Source: GWF2-38-69 sp965228125 (GTDB lineage: Bacteria; Verrucomicrobiota; Lentisphaeria; Victivallales; GWF2-38-69). From it: DNA of 64,000 nucleotides. The number at the start of each line of letters is the position of its first letter. The first letter of the stretch is position 1. Positions 7,281 to 15,655 of the stretch are shown here, one piece after another. The position numbers and the translations under genes were made by a program. The stretch is from positions 310,001 through 374,000 of the forward strand of contig OZ245791.1 in assembly GCA_965228125.1 (NCBI GenBank). The letters are read 5' to 3'. The notes beneath the pieces are model-generated. The model saw nothing but the letters and a program-made list of their open reading frames with translations. It was not told the DNA's origin and ran no database searches.

Positions 7281-9221
7281 TCATGTTTTATTACTTAGGT
7301 ATTTCTGCAGTTTATTCTGCTTGTTAATGATGTCAATAAAGGATTTATTTCTAGCTTCGGCATCAGCAATTATTGTCGAAGCACAAATAACATAAATAAA
7401 AGCGTTTATTTTTTCATAAAACCTATAGTACATCGGCCTATCGGTAGAAAATAAAGCTTGATATCCATCTTCTAATAACAATGTAGAAAAATCGTCATCT
7501 ATATCAGTAACTAAAAATGCCCATACTTCTTTAATATTATTTTTCGATTTAAATGCTTTTACATATTCTCGTAATTGCACTAGCCCTGCAAATTTCTTTC
7601 TGGCTGGTTTACTGGAATAGTCAAATGGCTTTATTTCAACAACAACAGACTTTATGTCGCTACAGGCCGTATTTGGTTCTCGTTGAAAGAACAAAGATAT
7701 ATCAGGTTTATCTCCATCTATATCTGTTCCTGCCTCTAAGTTAATATTTTTTAGAATACTTTTTATTGTTTTATCACTTGCTGCATAAGAGTAACTTATA
7801 AAACGATCATCTAAAAGCCACAAGTTATTCTTGCCTATGCAATAATAATTATCATCAGTATTTTTAGGCATGAATAAATTGTGAATGAATTTTTCAACCT
7901 TTTCTTTTTTGGTATGCATAGTTTTCAAACGATCAATAATAATGACTCTGTCTTGAATATATGAAACCAATTCATTTTGTGTCAATGCTATGGCTTCCTG
8001 TAATTCTGTATCAGAATAACTATCATGGCCAATATTAGAAATAAGGCTTTCTTTGGCTAAATCGAATTTTCTTTTAGCTTTATCAATAATTTGTTTTTTG
8101 TCAATAAAACCAGCGATATCAATGTCATCATCATCTATGTATTCAATAAGATAAGGCCTTTCGTCTTGAATTGATGATAATTGTCCTTTATTAATTTTAA
8201 TGGCCTCAGGAATTTCATTTTTTATTATATTTGATATTAAGGGCTTCAAACTATTATTTATTATTTCCCAAGAAATGGGTAAATAAGCATCTGTCTTCTT
8301 GGGCATTATCGTAAATTCGTTTCTATCATTGGCTACATTCTCATCAAGATATTTCGATTCAAGCAAAAAATATCCTGAGTAGCCTTCCGGAATTGAAATC
8401 TTAAAGTCTTGCTCGGAAAATGAGGAAACTGTCCTTTTGTTAGCACAATAGAATGAATGAAATAAACCAGTTTTTTTCTCTAGCTGATACGTAAAAGTGA
8501 ATTTATAAGTTTCTCCATCTGAAGTTGGAATGCTGAAAGAATCATTCTTAAAATCAGGAATGTCAGAATTTGAAATAGTTTCACATTTCCCGGTTGCAAC
8601 ATCTATGAATTCAATTTTGATATTTTTACCATTTTCCTTATAAAAGTAAAGAGTTGGTATCAGGCTACTTAATATATCTTCTTTAATTTTTACTAAGTCC
8701 AAAGACAATCTTTTTTCGGCAAATTTCCATTTAGTATAATAATCATTAGTTATACCTTTTAATTCCAAGGTAGTTCTATTCTCTTCTAAAGAAGAATCAT
8801 CTAAATTTTCTTTTAACGGTTCAATATTATCTAAAGAAAAATTCAAAGGAAAAGTAACCTTATACTTATCTTTGGCTAAGTAGCTTACATAGGATACACT
8901 TTCGAATAATTTTAAAAATAATAGCCGTCCTACACCCTTGCAGCCTAATTCTATTTTATGTGCAGTGCGGTAGTCTTTAAAAGATTTTATATTTTCATCT
9001 GTGAACCCTTCACCATTATCGATAACCTTAATTTCATCTATTTTCCTTTCATCTATCTCTCCATTATCATCTTTCAACACAGGTTGATAAGAATAAAGTT
9101 CGCATTTAATAGAGAATGCATTAGCCTGAACAGAATTAGAAATTGCCTCTAATATTATATGTCGTTGCGTAATTTTGTTGCTTATATCTTCTTTTACTAT
9201 TCTTTGAATATTTGTACTCAT
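7281..9221 (-). CDS. GHKL ATPase with C-terminal PD-(D/E)xK nuclease-like domain
   Basis: A 646-residue protein, last in the minus-strand defence operon. The N-terminus is a GHKL (Hsp90/MutL/histidine kinase) ATPase: N-box EAISNSVQANA (about 25-35), DNGEGF (about 68-73) and the lid LGCKGVGRLL (about 92-101). There is no phosphoacceptor histidine or receiver, so it is not a sensor kinase. The C-terminus carries PDISLFF, then VVVEIKP about 20 residues later and a downstream Q in GLVQLREYV, the order of PD-(D/E)xK nuclease motifs. A coiled, charged middle part links them. It is probably an ATP-gated nuclease acting in phage or plasmid defence, judged from its neighbours; I do not recognise a named system. 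Confidence 0.6.
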   Translation of the reverse strand: MSTNIQRIVKEDISNKITQRHIILEAISNSVQANAFSIKCELYSYQPVLKDDNGEIDERKIDEIKVIDNGEGFTDENIKSFKDYRTAHKIELGCKGVGRLLFLKLFESVSYVSYLAKDKYKVTFPLNFSLDNIEPLKENLDDSSLEENRTTLELKGITNDYYTKWKFAEKRLSLDLVKIKEDILSSLIPTLYFYKENGKNIKIEFIDVATGKCETISNSDIPDFKNDSFSIPTSDGETYKFTFTYQLEKKTGLFHSFYCANKRTVSSFSEQDFKISIPEGYSGYFLLESKYLDENVANDRNEFTIMPKKTDAYLPISWEIINNSLKPLISNIIKNEIPEAIKINKGQLSSIQDERPYLIEYIDDDDIDIAGFIDKKQIIDKAKRKFDLAKESLISNIGHDSYSDTELQEAIALTQNELVSYIQDRVIIIDRLKTMHTKKEKVEKFIHNLFMPKNTDDNYYCIGKNNLWLLDDRFISYSYAASDKTIKSILKNINLEAGTDIDGDKPDISLFFQREPNTACSDIKSVVVEIKPFDYSSKPARKKFAGLVQLREYVKAFKSKNNIKEVWAFLVTDIDDDFSTLLLEDGYQALFSTDRPMYYRFYEKINAFIYVICASTIIADAEARNKSFIDIINKQNKLQKYLSNKT

Positions 9222-9245
9222 ATATATTGCCCGTCCCGTCTTTTA

Positions 9246-12218
9246 TTAGGCTTCTAAAACTTCGTGGATGGATTTTGCATCTTTAAAGTTAACTCCCAAA
9301 GCGTCAAAATGAGCTTTACCGCAATCAACTTTTTTGTTTTCAGTTTCACGTCTCTTTTCACGATCAAGAGTGCTCTTTGTCTCCCGTACCAAGTACAGTT
9401 TGTGAGAATCTTCTACCACAACCGCCCAGTCCGGATTGTAATCTCCCAATGGCGTAGCAACTGTAAACCAACGAGGCAATTTACAAAAGAATTTAACTTT
9501 CTCATCCTGATCAAGAAGTTTCGCAATTTCTTCTTCTACTCCACTATCATAAGCAATGAAATTATATGGAGTCCTATTATCAGTGCTTTTAACTTCATAA
9601 AGTCTGCTTAGGTATTCCTCAACTTCTCTTTCTTCAAAGAGACGCATCTCATATGATTGTCCAACAATAGGTTCATATTTTATTCCATCGATTATCAATT
9701 CATGCAGAGCTCTATTTATAAGCTTTGCTGTTTCAGTCATAAACACTTGAGGATTTATAGCAAACTCTTTTATCCGATTTGATGATCTAAGGATTTTAAC
9801 AATGGTATTTCTGGTTAATTCGGTTTCTCTTTGCAGGAAAGCCAATATGTCAGGAAGAGGCTGCTCATTACTCACTATATGGGTTCTATTGCCTGTAATC
9901 CTGCCCCCCTCAAGCCCTGATTCTTTTATTTCTAAATCTCTTTTTGTTATCTCTATTCTGGCAGTTCTAATTTCCGCCATTTTATTTATTTTATCTGTTG
10001 CTGACTCTACAAGCTTTTTAGAATCAAATTCAACAGAATAACGTGTTTTCCTGCTGATCTTATCCCACAAGATTTTAAAATCTGGGTTTAGCTCAACTCT
10101 CTTATTATAAGTTACCTTTTCTCTCTTCCTTGCATTTTTTATGATGTCTCTTGGCATGAACTTTCTCATACGCCCTATAACAGCTTCTTCCAAGCCTGAG
10201 TATTTTTCAGGAAGCATGAATTTAAAATCAAGCTTATCCGGTTGGAAGGTATTCGTAAAATCACCTTTTGCATCGATAAGCCCTTTCTCTAGAACAAAGT
10301 CCCATATTTCTTTTGATTCTTCCTGTGATAAGTAGTTCTCTCCTGTAGGGCTTAAAAGCGGAGTAAACGCAATTTTAGAAACTCTGCCAAACTTGAAGTT
10401 CCCATCCGGGTCTATAGCATTTTCAATATCAGTCTGCAAACCCTTGGCAAAGTTTTCAAAAGTTTCATTTGCTATAACAGTAAGCCTATTTATCTGTTCA
10501 TCATACACTCTGTCTCCATTATTATTTACCGGAAGACGAAGCCCGCGTCCAATTGTCTGCCTGCGCTCTCTGTCTGTTCCCATTTCTCTTAGAGTGCAAA
10601 TTTGAAACACATTAGGATTGTCCCATCCTTCTTTTAGGGCCGAATGACTGAATATAAAGCGTAAAGGTTCCTCTTCTGAAAGCAGCCTTTCCTTGTCTTT
10701 CATTATAAGTTCATAGGTTTCATCATCTTTCTGCGTGCTTCCTGACGTATCAAGTAAATCAACAATTTTACCCTTCTTTTTGTCAACAGAAAAATAACCG
10801 TCATGAACTTCATCAGCACTGTAAGATAGCAATCCATTATACATAGGTTTTTGGCTGGTTTTATTATAAATTTCCTCAAACCATTGAGCTATTTTTTCTT
10901 TTACAGGTAGCCCTTCTTCGTCATAAGATCTGTAACTCTTTACATGGTCTATAAAAAACAGAGACAATACTTTTATTCCCTTGCCCTTGAGTTTCTTTTC
11001 TTTGGCAAAATGTGCTTCGATAGTTTGCTCTAGCTGGCTCTTTATCCGCTCATCTCCCATACCACCTGATTCCTGGTACAGCTCAATTATCCTGTTGTTC
11101 TGAAATTCTATATATTCATTGCCAGGTTCAGCATTAATATTTGTAACAAGATAACCTTCATAATCGGAACGTTTTGTTTGGCTGGAAATATCAGTACCAT
11201 GTTTAATTTTTATCTGCTTTTCTTTTGTGCCGTTTTCCGAATCATCAAAAATTGTTACCTTGGCCATAGGAGTTTTTGAATTTTTCGGATAATAAACAGA
11301 ATCAAGTCTTATAAAAGTCTGGTTGTAGTCGCTTGTTCCTGAAGCATCTATTACTTCAATTTGTTTGACAAGCCTCAAATCATAAGCCTTGATAGGGTCT
11401 AACTGATAAATCAGATTATAAGGATTTATATGGGTAGCAGAGTATCTCAAACAAAACAAAGGATTAAGGTTCTTTATAGCCTTTTGGGATTTTTCAGTAT
11501 TATCAACGCTCTGAGGTTCGTCTATGATTAAAACAGGATTTGTTGACTGCACATACTCAATCGGGCGTCTTCCAGACATCTTGTCCTGTTCCTGATGTAT
11601 TACATTTAGCTTTTTCTTCTTTTCATCTGACAGAGAAGAATAATCTACATTTTCTCCGGCGTCTTTCTGAAAAGCCTGTATGTTGATTATCATTATCTGT
11701 ATTTCGTTATTAACAGCAAACTGACGCACCTTACTCAAGTCTTTAGATGAATATACAAAATAATCAAAAGGCACATTGTTATATAAACCTCTAAAGTGCT
11801 CTTTCATTAAGTTGATAGAACTGATAACCCCTTCTCTGATAGCTACAGAAGGAACCACGACAATAAATTTTCTGAAGCCGTATTTCTGATTCAGTTCAAA
11901 TATCGTTCTCAGATATACATATGTTTTTCCTGTTCCTGTTTCCATCTCAACAGAGAAGTTCGGAAAAGGATATAAACTTGTTTCTTCAATAAGTTTTCTT
12001 GATTTAGGAACATTGTTTTTGATCTGAACACTATGCAGGTTTTTGAGCAATTGATCTTCAGAAAGAATAGAGTTGTTTGATGATTTCATAAAGTCATCAT
12101 CGCTCTGTAGAGTGAATTGTCTACTAGCTGTTTCAGGAAGAAGTCCTTCAAAAATATCAGTAACACTGCTTATAGCGTCAAGCTGGAACTCCAGTCCTGC
12201 ATCAAATTTGAGTTTCAC
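9246..12218 (-). CDS. Type III restriction enzyme-like helicase-nuclease (Res)
   Basis: A 990-residue superfamily 2 helicase fused to a nuclease. Walker A METGTGKTY lies at about 91-100, motif II is DEPQ (in LIIDEPQSVD, about 240) as is typical of type III Res subunits, and the helicase C part contains REMGTDRERRQTIGRGLRLP (arginine-finger motif VI). The C-terminal part has NPDWAVVVED followed by RETKST, a PD-(D/E)xK nuclease signature. It cleaves DNA after ATP-driven translocation when the partner Mod finds unmodified sites. It overlaps the DUF1016 gene by four bases. Length is usual for the family and all core motifs are intact. Confidence 0.9.
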   Translation of the reverse strand: MKLKFDAGLEFQLDAISSVTDIFEGLLPETASRQFTLQSDDDFMKSSNNSILSEDQLLKNLHSVQIKNNVPKSRKLIEETSLYPFPNFSVEMETGTGKTYVYLRTIFELNQKYGFRKFIVVVPSVAIREGVISSINLMKEHFRGLYNNVPFDYFVYSSKDLSKVRQFAVNNEIQIMIINIQAFQKDAGENVDYSSLSDEKKKKLNVIHQEQDKMSGRRPIEYVQSTNPVLIIDEPQSVDNTEKSQKAIKNLNPLFCLRYSATHINPYNLIYQLDPIKAYDLRLVKQIEVIDASGTSDYNQTFIRLDSVYYPKNSKTPMAKVTIFDDSENGTKEKQIKIKHGTDISSQTKRSDYEGYLVTNINAEPGNEYIEFQNNRIIELYQESGGMGDERIKSQLEQTIEAHFAKEKKLKGKGIKVLSLFFIDHVKSYRSYDEEGLPVKEKIAQWFEEIYNKTSQKPMYNGLLSYSADEVHDGYFSVDKKKGKIVDLLDTSGSTQKDDETYELIMKDKERLLSEEEPLRFIFSHSALKEGWDNPNVFQICTLREMGTDRERRQTIGRGLRLPVNNNGDRVYDEQINRLTVIANETFENFAKGLQTDIENAIDPDGNFKFGRVSKIAFTPLLSPTGENYLSQEESKEIWDFVLEKGLIDAKGDFTNTFQPDKLDFKFMLPEKYSGLEEAVIGRMRKFMPRDIIKNARKREKVTYNKRVELNPDFKILWDKISRKTRYSVEFDSKKLVESATDKINKMAEIRTARIEITKRDLEIKESGLEGGRITGNRTHIVSNEQPLPDILAFLQRETELTRNTIVKILRSSNRIKEFAINPQVFMTETAKLINRALHELIIDGIKYEPIVGQSYEMRLFEEREVEEYLSRLYEVKSTDNRTPYNFIAYDSGVEEEIAKLLDQDEKVKFFCKLPRWFTVATPLGDYNPDWAVVVEDSHKLYLVRETKSTLDREKRRETENKKVDCGKAHFDALGVNFKDAKSIHEVLEA

Positions 12219-13273
12219 TTTTCCTTCTCCTCTTCATCATAAGTTCTTTCAGTTGTCGACAAATTGTCACCAACTCCACTCTCAGATAAGCTCGAAGCTT
12301 CAAATAGTTCATGCAGCTTTTGACGAAGCTGTTTCTTGTTAGGCAGCTTAAGCGTATAGTCTGCTACTTTCGCAGGAGACAGAGAACGACTGAGGGCATA
12401 CTCAACTACTTCATCATCTTTACCTTTGCATAGCAGGATGCCGATACTGTAATTTTCATTTGCTTTTCTGACATCACGATCTAAGGCTTCAAGGTAAAAA
12501 TTAAGTTTGCCAAGATATTCAGGTTTGAAGTCAGTTATCTTCAGTTCGAAAGCGACAAGGCATTGCAGCTCTCTATGAAAAAATAACAGATCAATAAAAT
12601 AATCATGCATGCCAACCTGAACTTTGAAGTTCTCTCCAATAAAGAGAAAATCCTTCCCCAGCTCTAAAATAAAAAGCTTGAGATTTCTAATGAGACTTTT
12701 TTGGAGTTCACTCTCGCTATGCTCTTCAGGCAGTCCAAGAAATTCAAAAACATAGGAATCTTTAAAGAAAACTTTATCTTGTTTAGCCAAAACAGGAAGT
12801 TTCGTGAATTTGCTATCCGACAAAACAGTTCTTTCGTAAAACGCTGAATCTAATTGTCTTTCCAATTCTCTTTTTGAGTATTTTTCTCTTATAGCTAAAC
12901 GGATATAGAAAATTCGTTCTTCTATGGATTTCGTTTTTGAAAGTATAATCAGATGATGCGACCATGGCAATTGTGTCGCCAGCGGCGTCACAATTTCGTT
13001 TCCGGAATAAGCTTCATAAAACTGCTTCATTCTATAAAGATTCCTTCGCGTATATCCTTTATAATCTGGCCCCAGAGCGCTTAAATAATCTGCCAGGTTA
13101 TCAACTATCTTTTCACCCCAATTGGAATCTTTAACCCTCATACTGATAAATGATCCAATATTCCAATAGAGTTTCATCAATTCAACATTCACGCTCCTTA
13201 GAGCTTCATTTCGGGCGCTATCTATAAGTTTCTTTATTTCTATAAAGATATTGCTTAATTTGCTATCATTCAT
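12215..13273 (-). CDS. DUF1016/YhcG family PD-(D/E)xK nuclease-like protein
   Basis: A 352-residue protein. The N-terminal half (ARNEALRSVNVELMKLYWNIGS, then GYTRRNLYRMKQFYEAY) matches the YhcG N-terminal domain. The C-terminal half has the nuclease core FLFIGENFKVQ, DYFIDLLFFHRELQCLVAFELKI: D then ELK as the catalytic D and ExK. This family recurs inside restriction and defence islands and is thought to cleave DNA. It overlaps res by four bases and follows mod by 13 bases, so it is translated with the restriction system and may extend or replace its nuclease activity. Confidence 0.85.
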   Translation of the reverse strand: MNDSKLSNIFIEIKKLIDSARNEALRSVNVELMKLYWNIGSFISMRVKDSNWGEKIVDNLADYLSALGPDYKGYTRRNLYRMKQFYEAYSGNEIVTPLATQLPWSHHLIILSKTKSIEERIFYIRLAIREKYSKRELERQLDSAFYERTVLSDSKFTKLPVLAKQDKVFFKDSYVFEFLGLPEEHSESELQKSLIRNLKLFILELGKDFLFIGENFKVQVGMHDYFIDLLFFHRELQCLVAFELKITDFKPEYLGKLNFYLEALDRDVRKANENYSIGILLCKGKDDEVVEYALSRSLSPAKVADYTLKLPNKKQLRQKLHELFEASSLSESGVGDNLSTTERTYDEEEKEK

Positions 13274-13286
13274 ATAAATCCTCTCC

Positions 13287-15227
13287 CTAAACAGTCTTGA
13301 AAACTATTTGGTTATGCTTCTCTTTCTGCATATTCCGAGCTGCAAAAGTCTGAACGGCATTAGCTTTGAGCTGGTCATTACCTTGAAAAGCTGAATCCAG
13401 GCATATAAACTGCATAGGCTCTAAATCAGCAACTGCATCAATCAGTTCTTTAGTAACAGTGTTTTCCAGGCATAGCAGCAGAGCACCTTCTGCAACAGAA
13501 TAAACTTTTATTCCGGCTATTGTCTTTTCTTCAATCTTTTCTGTGGGTGTAAAGCCTGCCTTTAAGAGTATTTCGTAAAGCAACTCTTCTGAAGTTGATG
13601 CCTTGCTGATATGGTCAATATGCAGTTCAAGTTGTTCTAGAATTTCCTCTGGCTTTGTATCAGGCTCTAGTTTCTGCCACTGTTTGAAGTTTGACTTATC
13701 CAGTTTTAGAACTTTAAAGCCACGATCTTGCTTAGTTGAATTATCTAAACCAAGTTTACCCTCGTATTCCTGATTTAATTTATTGATAACTCTTCTGATC
13801 CTCTCTTTTCCTATATCTGCAATTGTTTTATATCCGGCCTTATATGCTTCCGAATTTCCATCACATGGTTCAGGTAGTTGAATAAGAATAAATTGGCAAT
13901 TATTATCTATTTTAAAATCTAAAACTGCTTGAGCTGTTGTTGCAGAACCTGCAAAAAAGTCGAGTATTATATCTGATTCTTGGCAATCACAAAGAATCAT
14001 TAGGTCATTTATTAATTCTATGGGTTTTACATAATCGAAATATGACTTTTCAATGTTAAATACTTTTTTTATCGTTTCTGTACCTTTGGAATTTGTATAA
14101 TTTTCGATAAATAATGTTGTTAGCTGCTTAACTCCTGGCTTAGTTTCTCGTATTTTCTCATAAACGATATAAGTACCATCTTCTCTTTTCTCAAAAATAA
14201 CATCTCCATCAGCAACCCTTTTATGCATTTTTTCCTTTCCAAGTCTCCACCTACCTTCAGTTCCATCATTTCTGATTGGGAAAACATCTTCTCCATTTGG
14301 TCCTTTTATTGGAAACCACATACCAGGAGAATCTTCTCTTCTCGATCCAGCACCCCATTTATTTAATTCTCTACCTATTCTATATTTTCCTTTATCATCT
14401 TCTTTGTCTAGAATAATTTCTTCTTTTTCAAAACCTGAAAAGTTTGCTTCTTGATAATTTTTAACATAACAAAAACAGTAATCATGAACTTTTCTTATAT
14501 TTTCAGATTTACTTCCTCCTCTAATTGTTTCTCTGCATATTGCAAACAAGCCATTCTCTTCTCCAAAAATCTCGTTACATAACTTTTTCAGATTATCCAC
14601 CTCATTATCATCAATACTGATGAATATTACTCCATCATCTCTGAGTAGATTCCTTGCCAGATAAAGCCTTGGCAGCATCATATTTAGCCACTTAGTATGA
14701 AAACGGCCCTCGTTGGCAGTATTAGTGGAAAACTTTTTCCCGTCTCCGTCAATCAGTCCAGCATATTCCAGATATGTATTCAGGCTTTCACTGTAATTAT
14801 CAGGATAAATAAATTCTTTTCCTGTATTGTATGGAGGATCGATATAAATCATCTTAACTTTGCCGTAATAACTCTTCTGAAGCAGCTTCAAAACTTCCAG
14901 ATTATCTCCTTCAATAAAAAGATTTTCTGTAGTATCAAAATTAACGGATTCTTCTCTGCAAGGTTTTAAAGTGGCATAAGTAGGAGTTTGAATTAATTTT
15001 AAGGCTTCCTTCTTCCCAGGCCAGTCAAGACCGTAACGCTCTCTTCTAGCTTCAAAAAGGTCTGTAAAAGTTCCAAGTTCGGCTTTAAGCTTTTCAAAAT
15101 CTACAGATTCAACAAGCTCACCCTTATCATTAACCGTCTCTGTAAAAACAGACGGGAAAAGTTCTTTCAATCGTATTCGGTTCTCCTCTGCTATATCAAG
15201 AGACGCCCCATTTAATTTTTCTATCAT
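13287..15227 (-). CDS. Type III-like adenine-N6 DNA methyltransferase (Mod)
   Basis: A 646-residue beta-class N6-adenine methyltransferase. The catalytic DPPY motif is at 130-133 (MIYIDPPYNTGKEFIYPD) and the AdoMet-binding FAGSATTAQAV follows in the C-terminal half; the order catalytic motif, target-recognition region, then FxG is that of type III Mod proteins. It methylates one strand of an asymmetric site to protect host DNA and guides Res. The region between the two motifs (about 200-400) is the specificity region and cannot be decoded by eye. The gene stands in the same operon as res. Confidence 0.9.
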   Translation of the reverse strand: MIEKLNGASLDIAEENRIRLKELFPSVFTETVNDKGELVESVDFEKLKAELGTFTDLFEARRERYGLDWPGKKEALKLIQTPTYATLKPCREESVNFDTTENLFIEGDNLEVLKLLQKSYYGKVKMIYIDPPYNTGKEFIYPDNYSESLNTYLEYAGLIDGDGKKFSTNTANEGRFHTKWLNMMLPRLYLARNLLRDDGVIFISIDDNEVDNLKKLCNEIFGEENGLFAICRETIRGGSKSENIRKVHDYCFCYVKNYQEANFSGFEKEEIILDKEDDKGKYRIGRELNKWGAGSRREDSPGMWFPIKGPNGEDVFPIRNDGTEGRWRLGKEKMHKRVADGDVIFEKREDGTYIVYEKIRETKPGVKQLTTLFIENYTNSKGTETIKKVFNIEKSYFDYVKPIELINDLMILCDCQESDIILDFFAGSATTAQAVLDFKIDNNCQFILIQLPEPCDGNSEAYKAGYKTIADIGKERIRRVINKLNQEYEGKLGLDNSTKQDRGFKVLKLDKSNFKQWQKLEPDTKPEEILEQLELHIDHISKASTSEELLYEILLKAGFTPTEKIEEKTIAGIKVYSVAEGALLLCLENTVTKELIDAVADLEPMQFICLDSAFQGNDQLKANAVQTFAARNMQKEKHNQIVFKTV

Positions 15228-15277
15228 ATTTATAATTCCTTATTTTTAACCACGAATCACTCGAAAATCACGAAACT

Positions 15278-15637
15278 TTATTTTTTTGAAATAGTTTTTG
15301 TAGGCAACATCAAAGGAATAGTGAATTTGATTTTTGAAAGGCTAGAAAATTCTTTGCCGGATGAAGCCTGTCCCCCGACTCCAACACTTGCTAAGAAGAC
15401 TCCAATTCCACCCTTCTTCTCTGAGGCATTAGATTCAGATAAAGCTATATCAAATTCAACTAAACTAATTTGTTCTCTGCCAGTTGCAGAAGGAACAACA
15501 CTTGTGTCATTTTTAACACCAGCTAGCATCGGATCAGAGCCAATTTTTGCTCCATATGTATCTACATCTTTTTTTGCTTCAACTATACCCTTTACTATAT
15601 CTGTTATAGCTGTTTTTATAAAATCATCTAAATTCAT
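15278..15637 (-). CDS. Trypco2-like small protein within the restriction operon
   Basis: A 119-residue protein beginning NLDDFIKTAITDIVKGIVEAKKD, then a serine/glycine-rich segment and beta-strands ending KIKFTIPLMLP. This matches what I know of the trypsin-co-occurring domain 2 (trypco2) family, small alpha/beta proteins placed in conflict and defence gene sets. The central part SLVEFDIALSES and GGIGVFLASVGVGG fits that pattern. An AAGGAG ribosome binding site precedes the ATG. It lies between the helicase and mod genes. A role as a sensor or adaptor is inference. Confidence 0.6.
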   Translation of the reverse strand: MNLDDFIKTAITDIVKGIVEAKKDVDTYGAKIGSDPMLAGVKNDTSVVPSATGREQISLVEFDIALSESNASEKKGGIGVFLASVGVGGQASSGKEFSSLSKIKFTIPLMLPTKTISKK

Positions 15638-15655
15638 TTCGTCTCCTTTCGTGTT

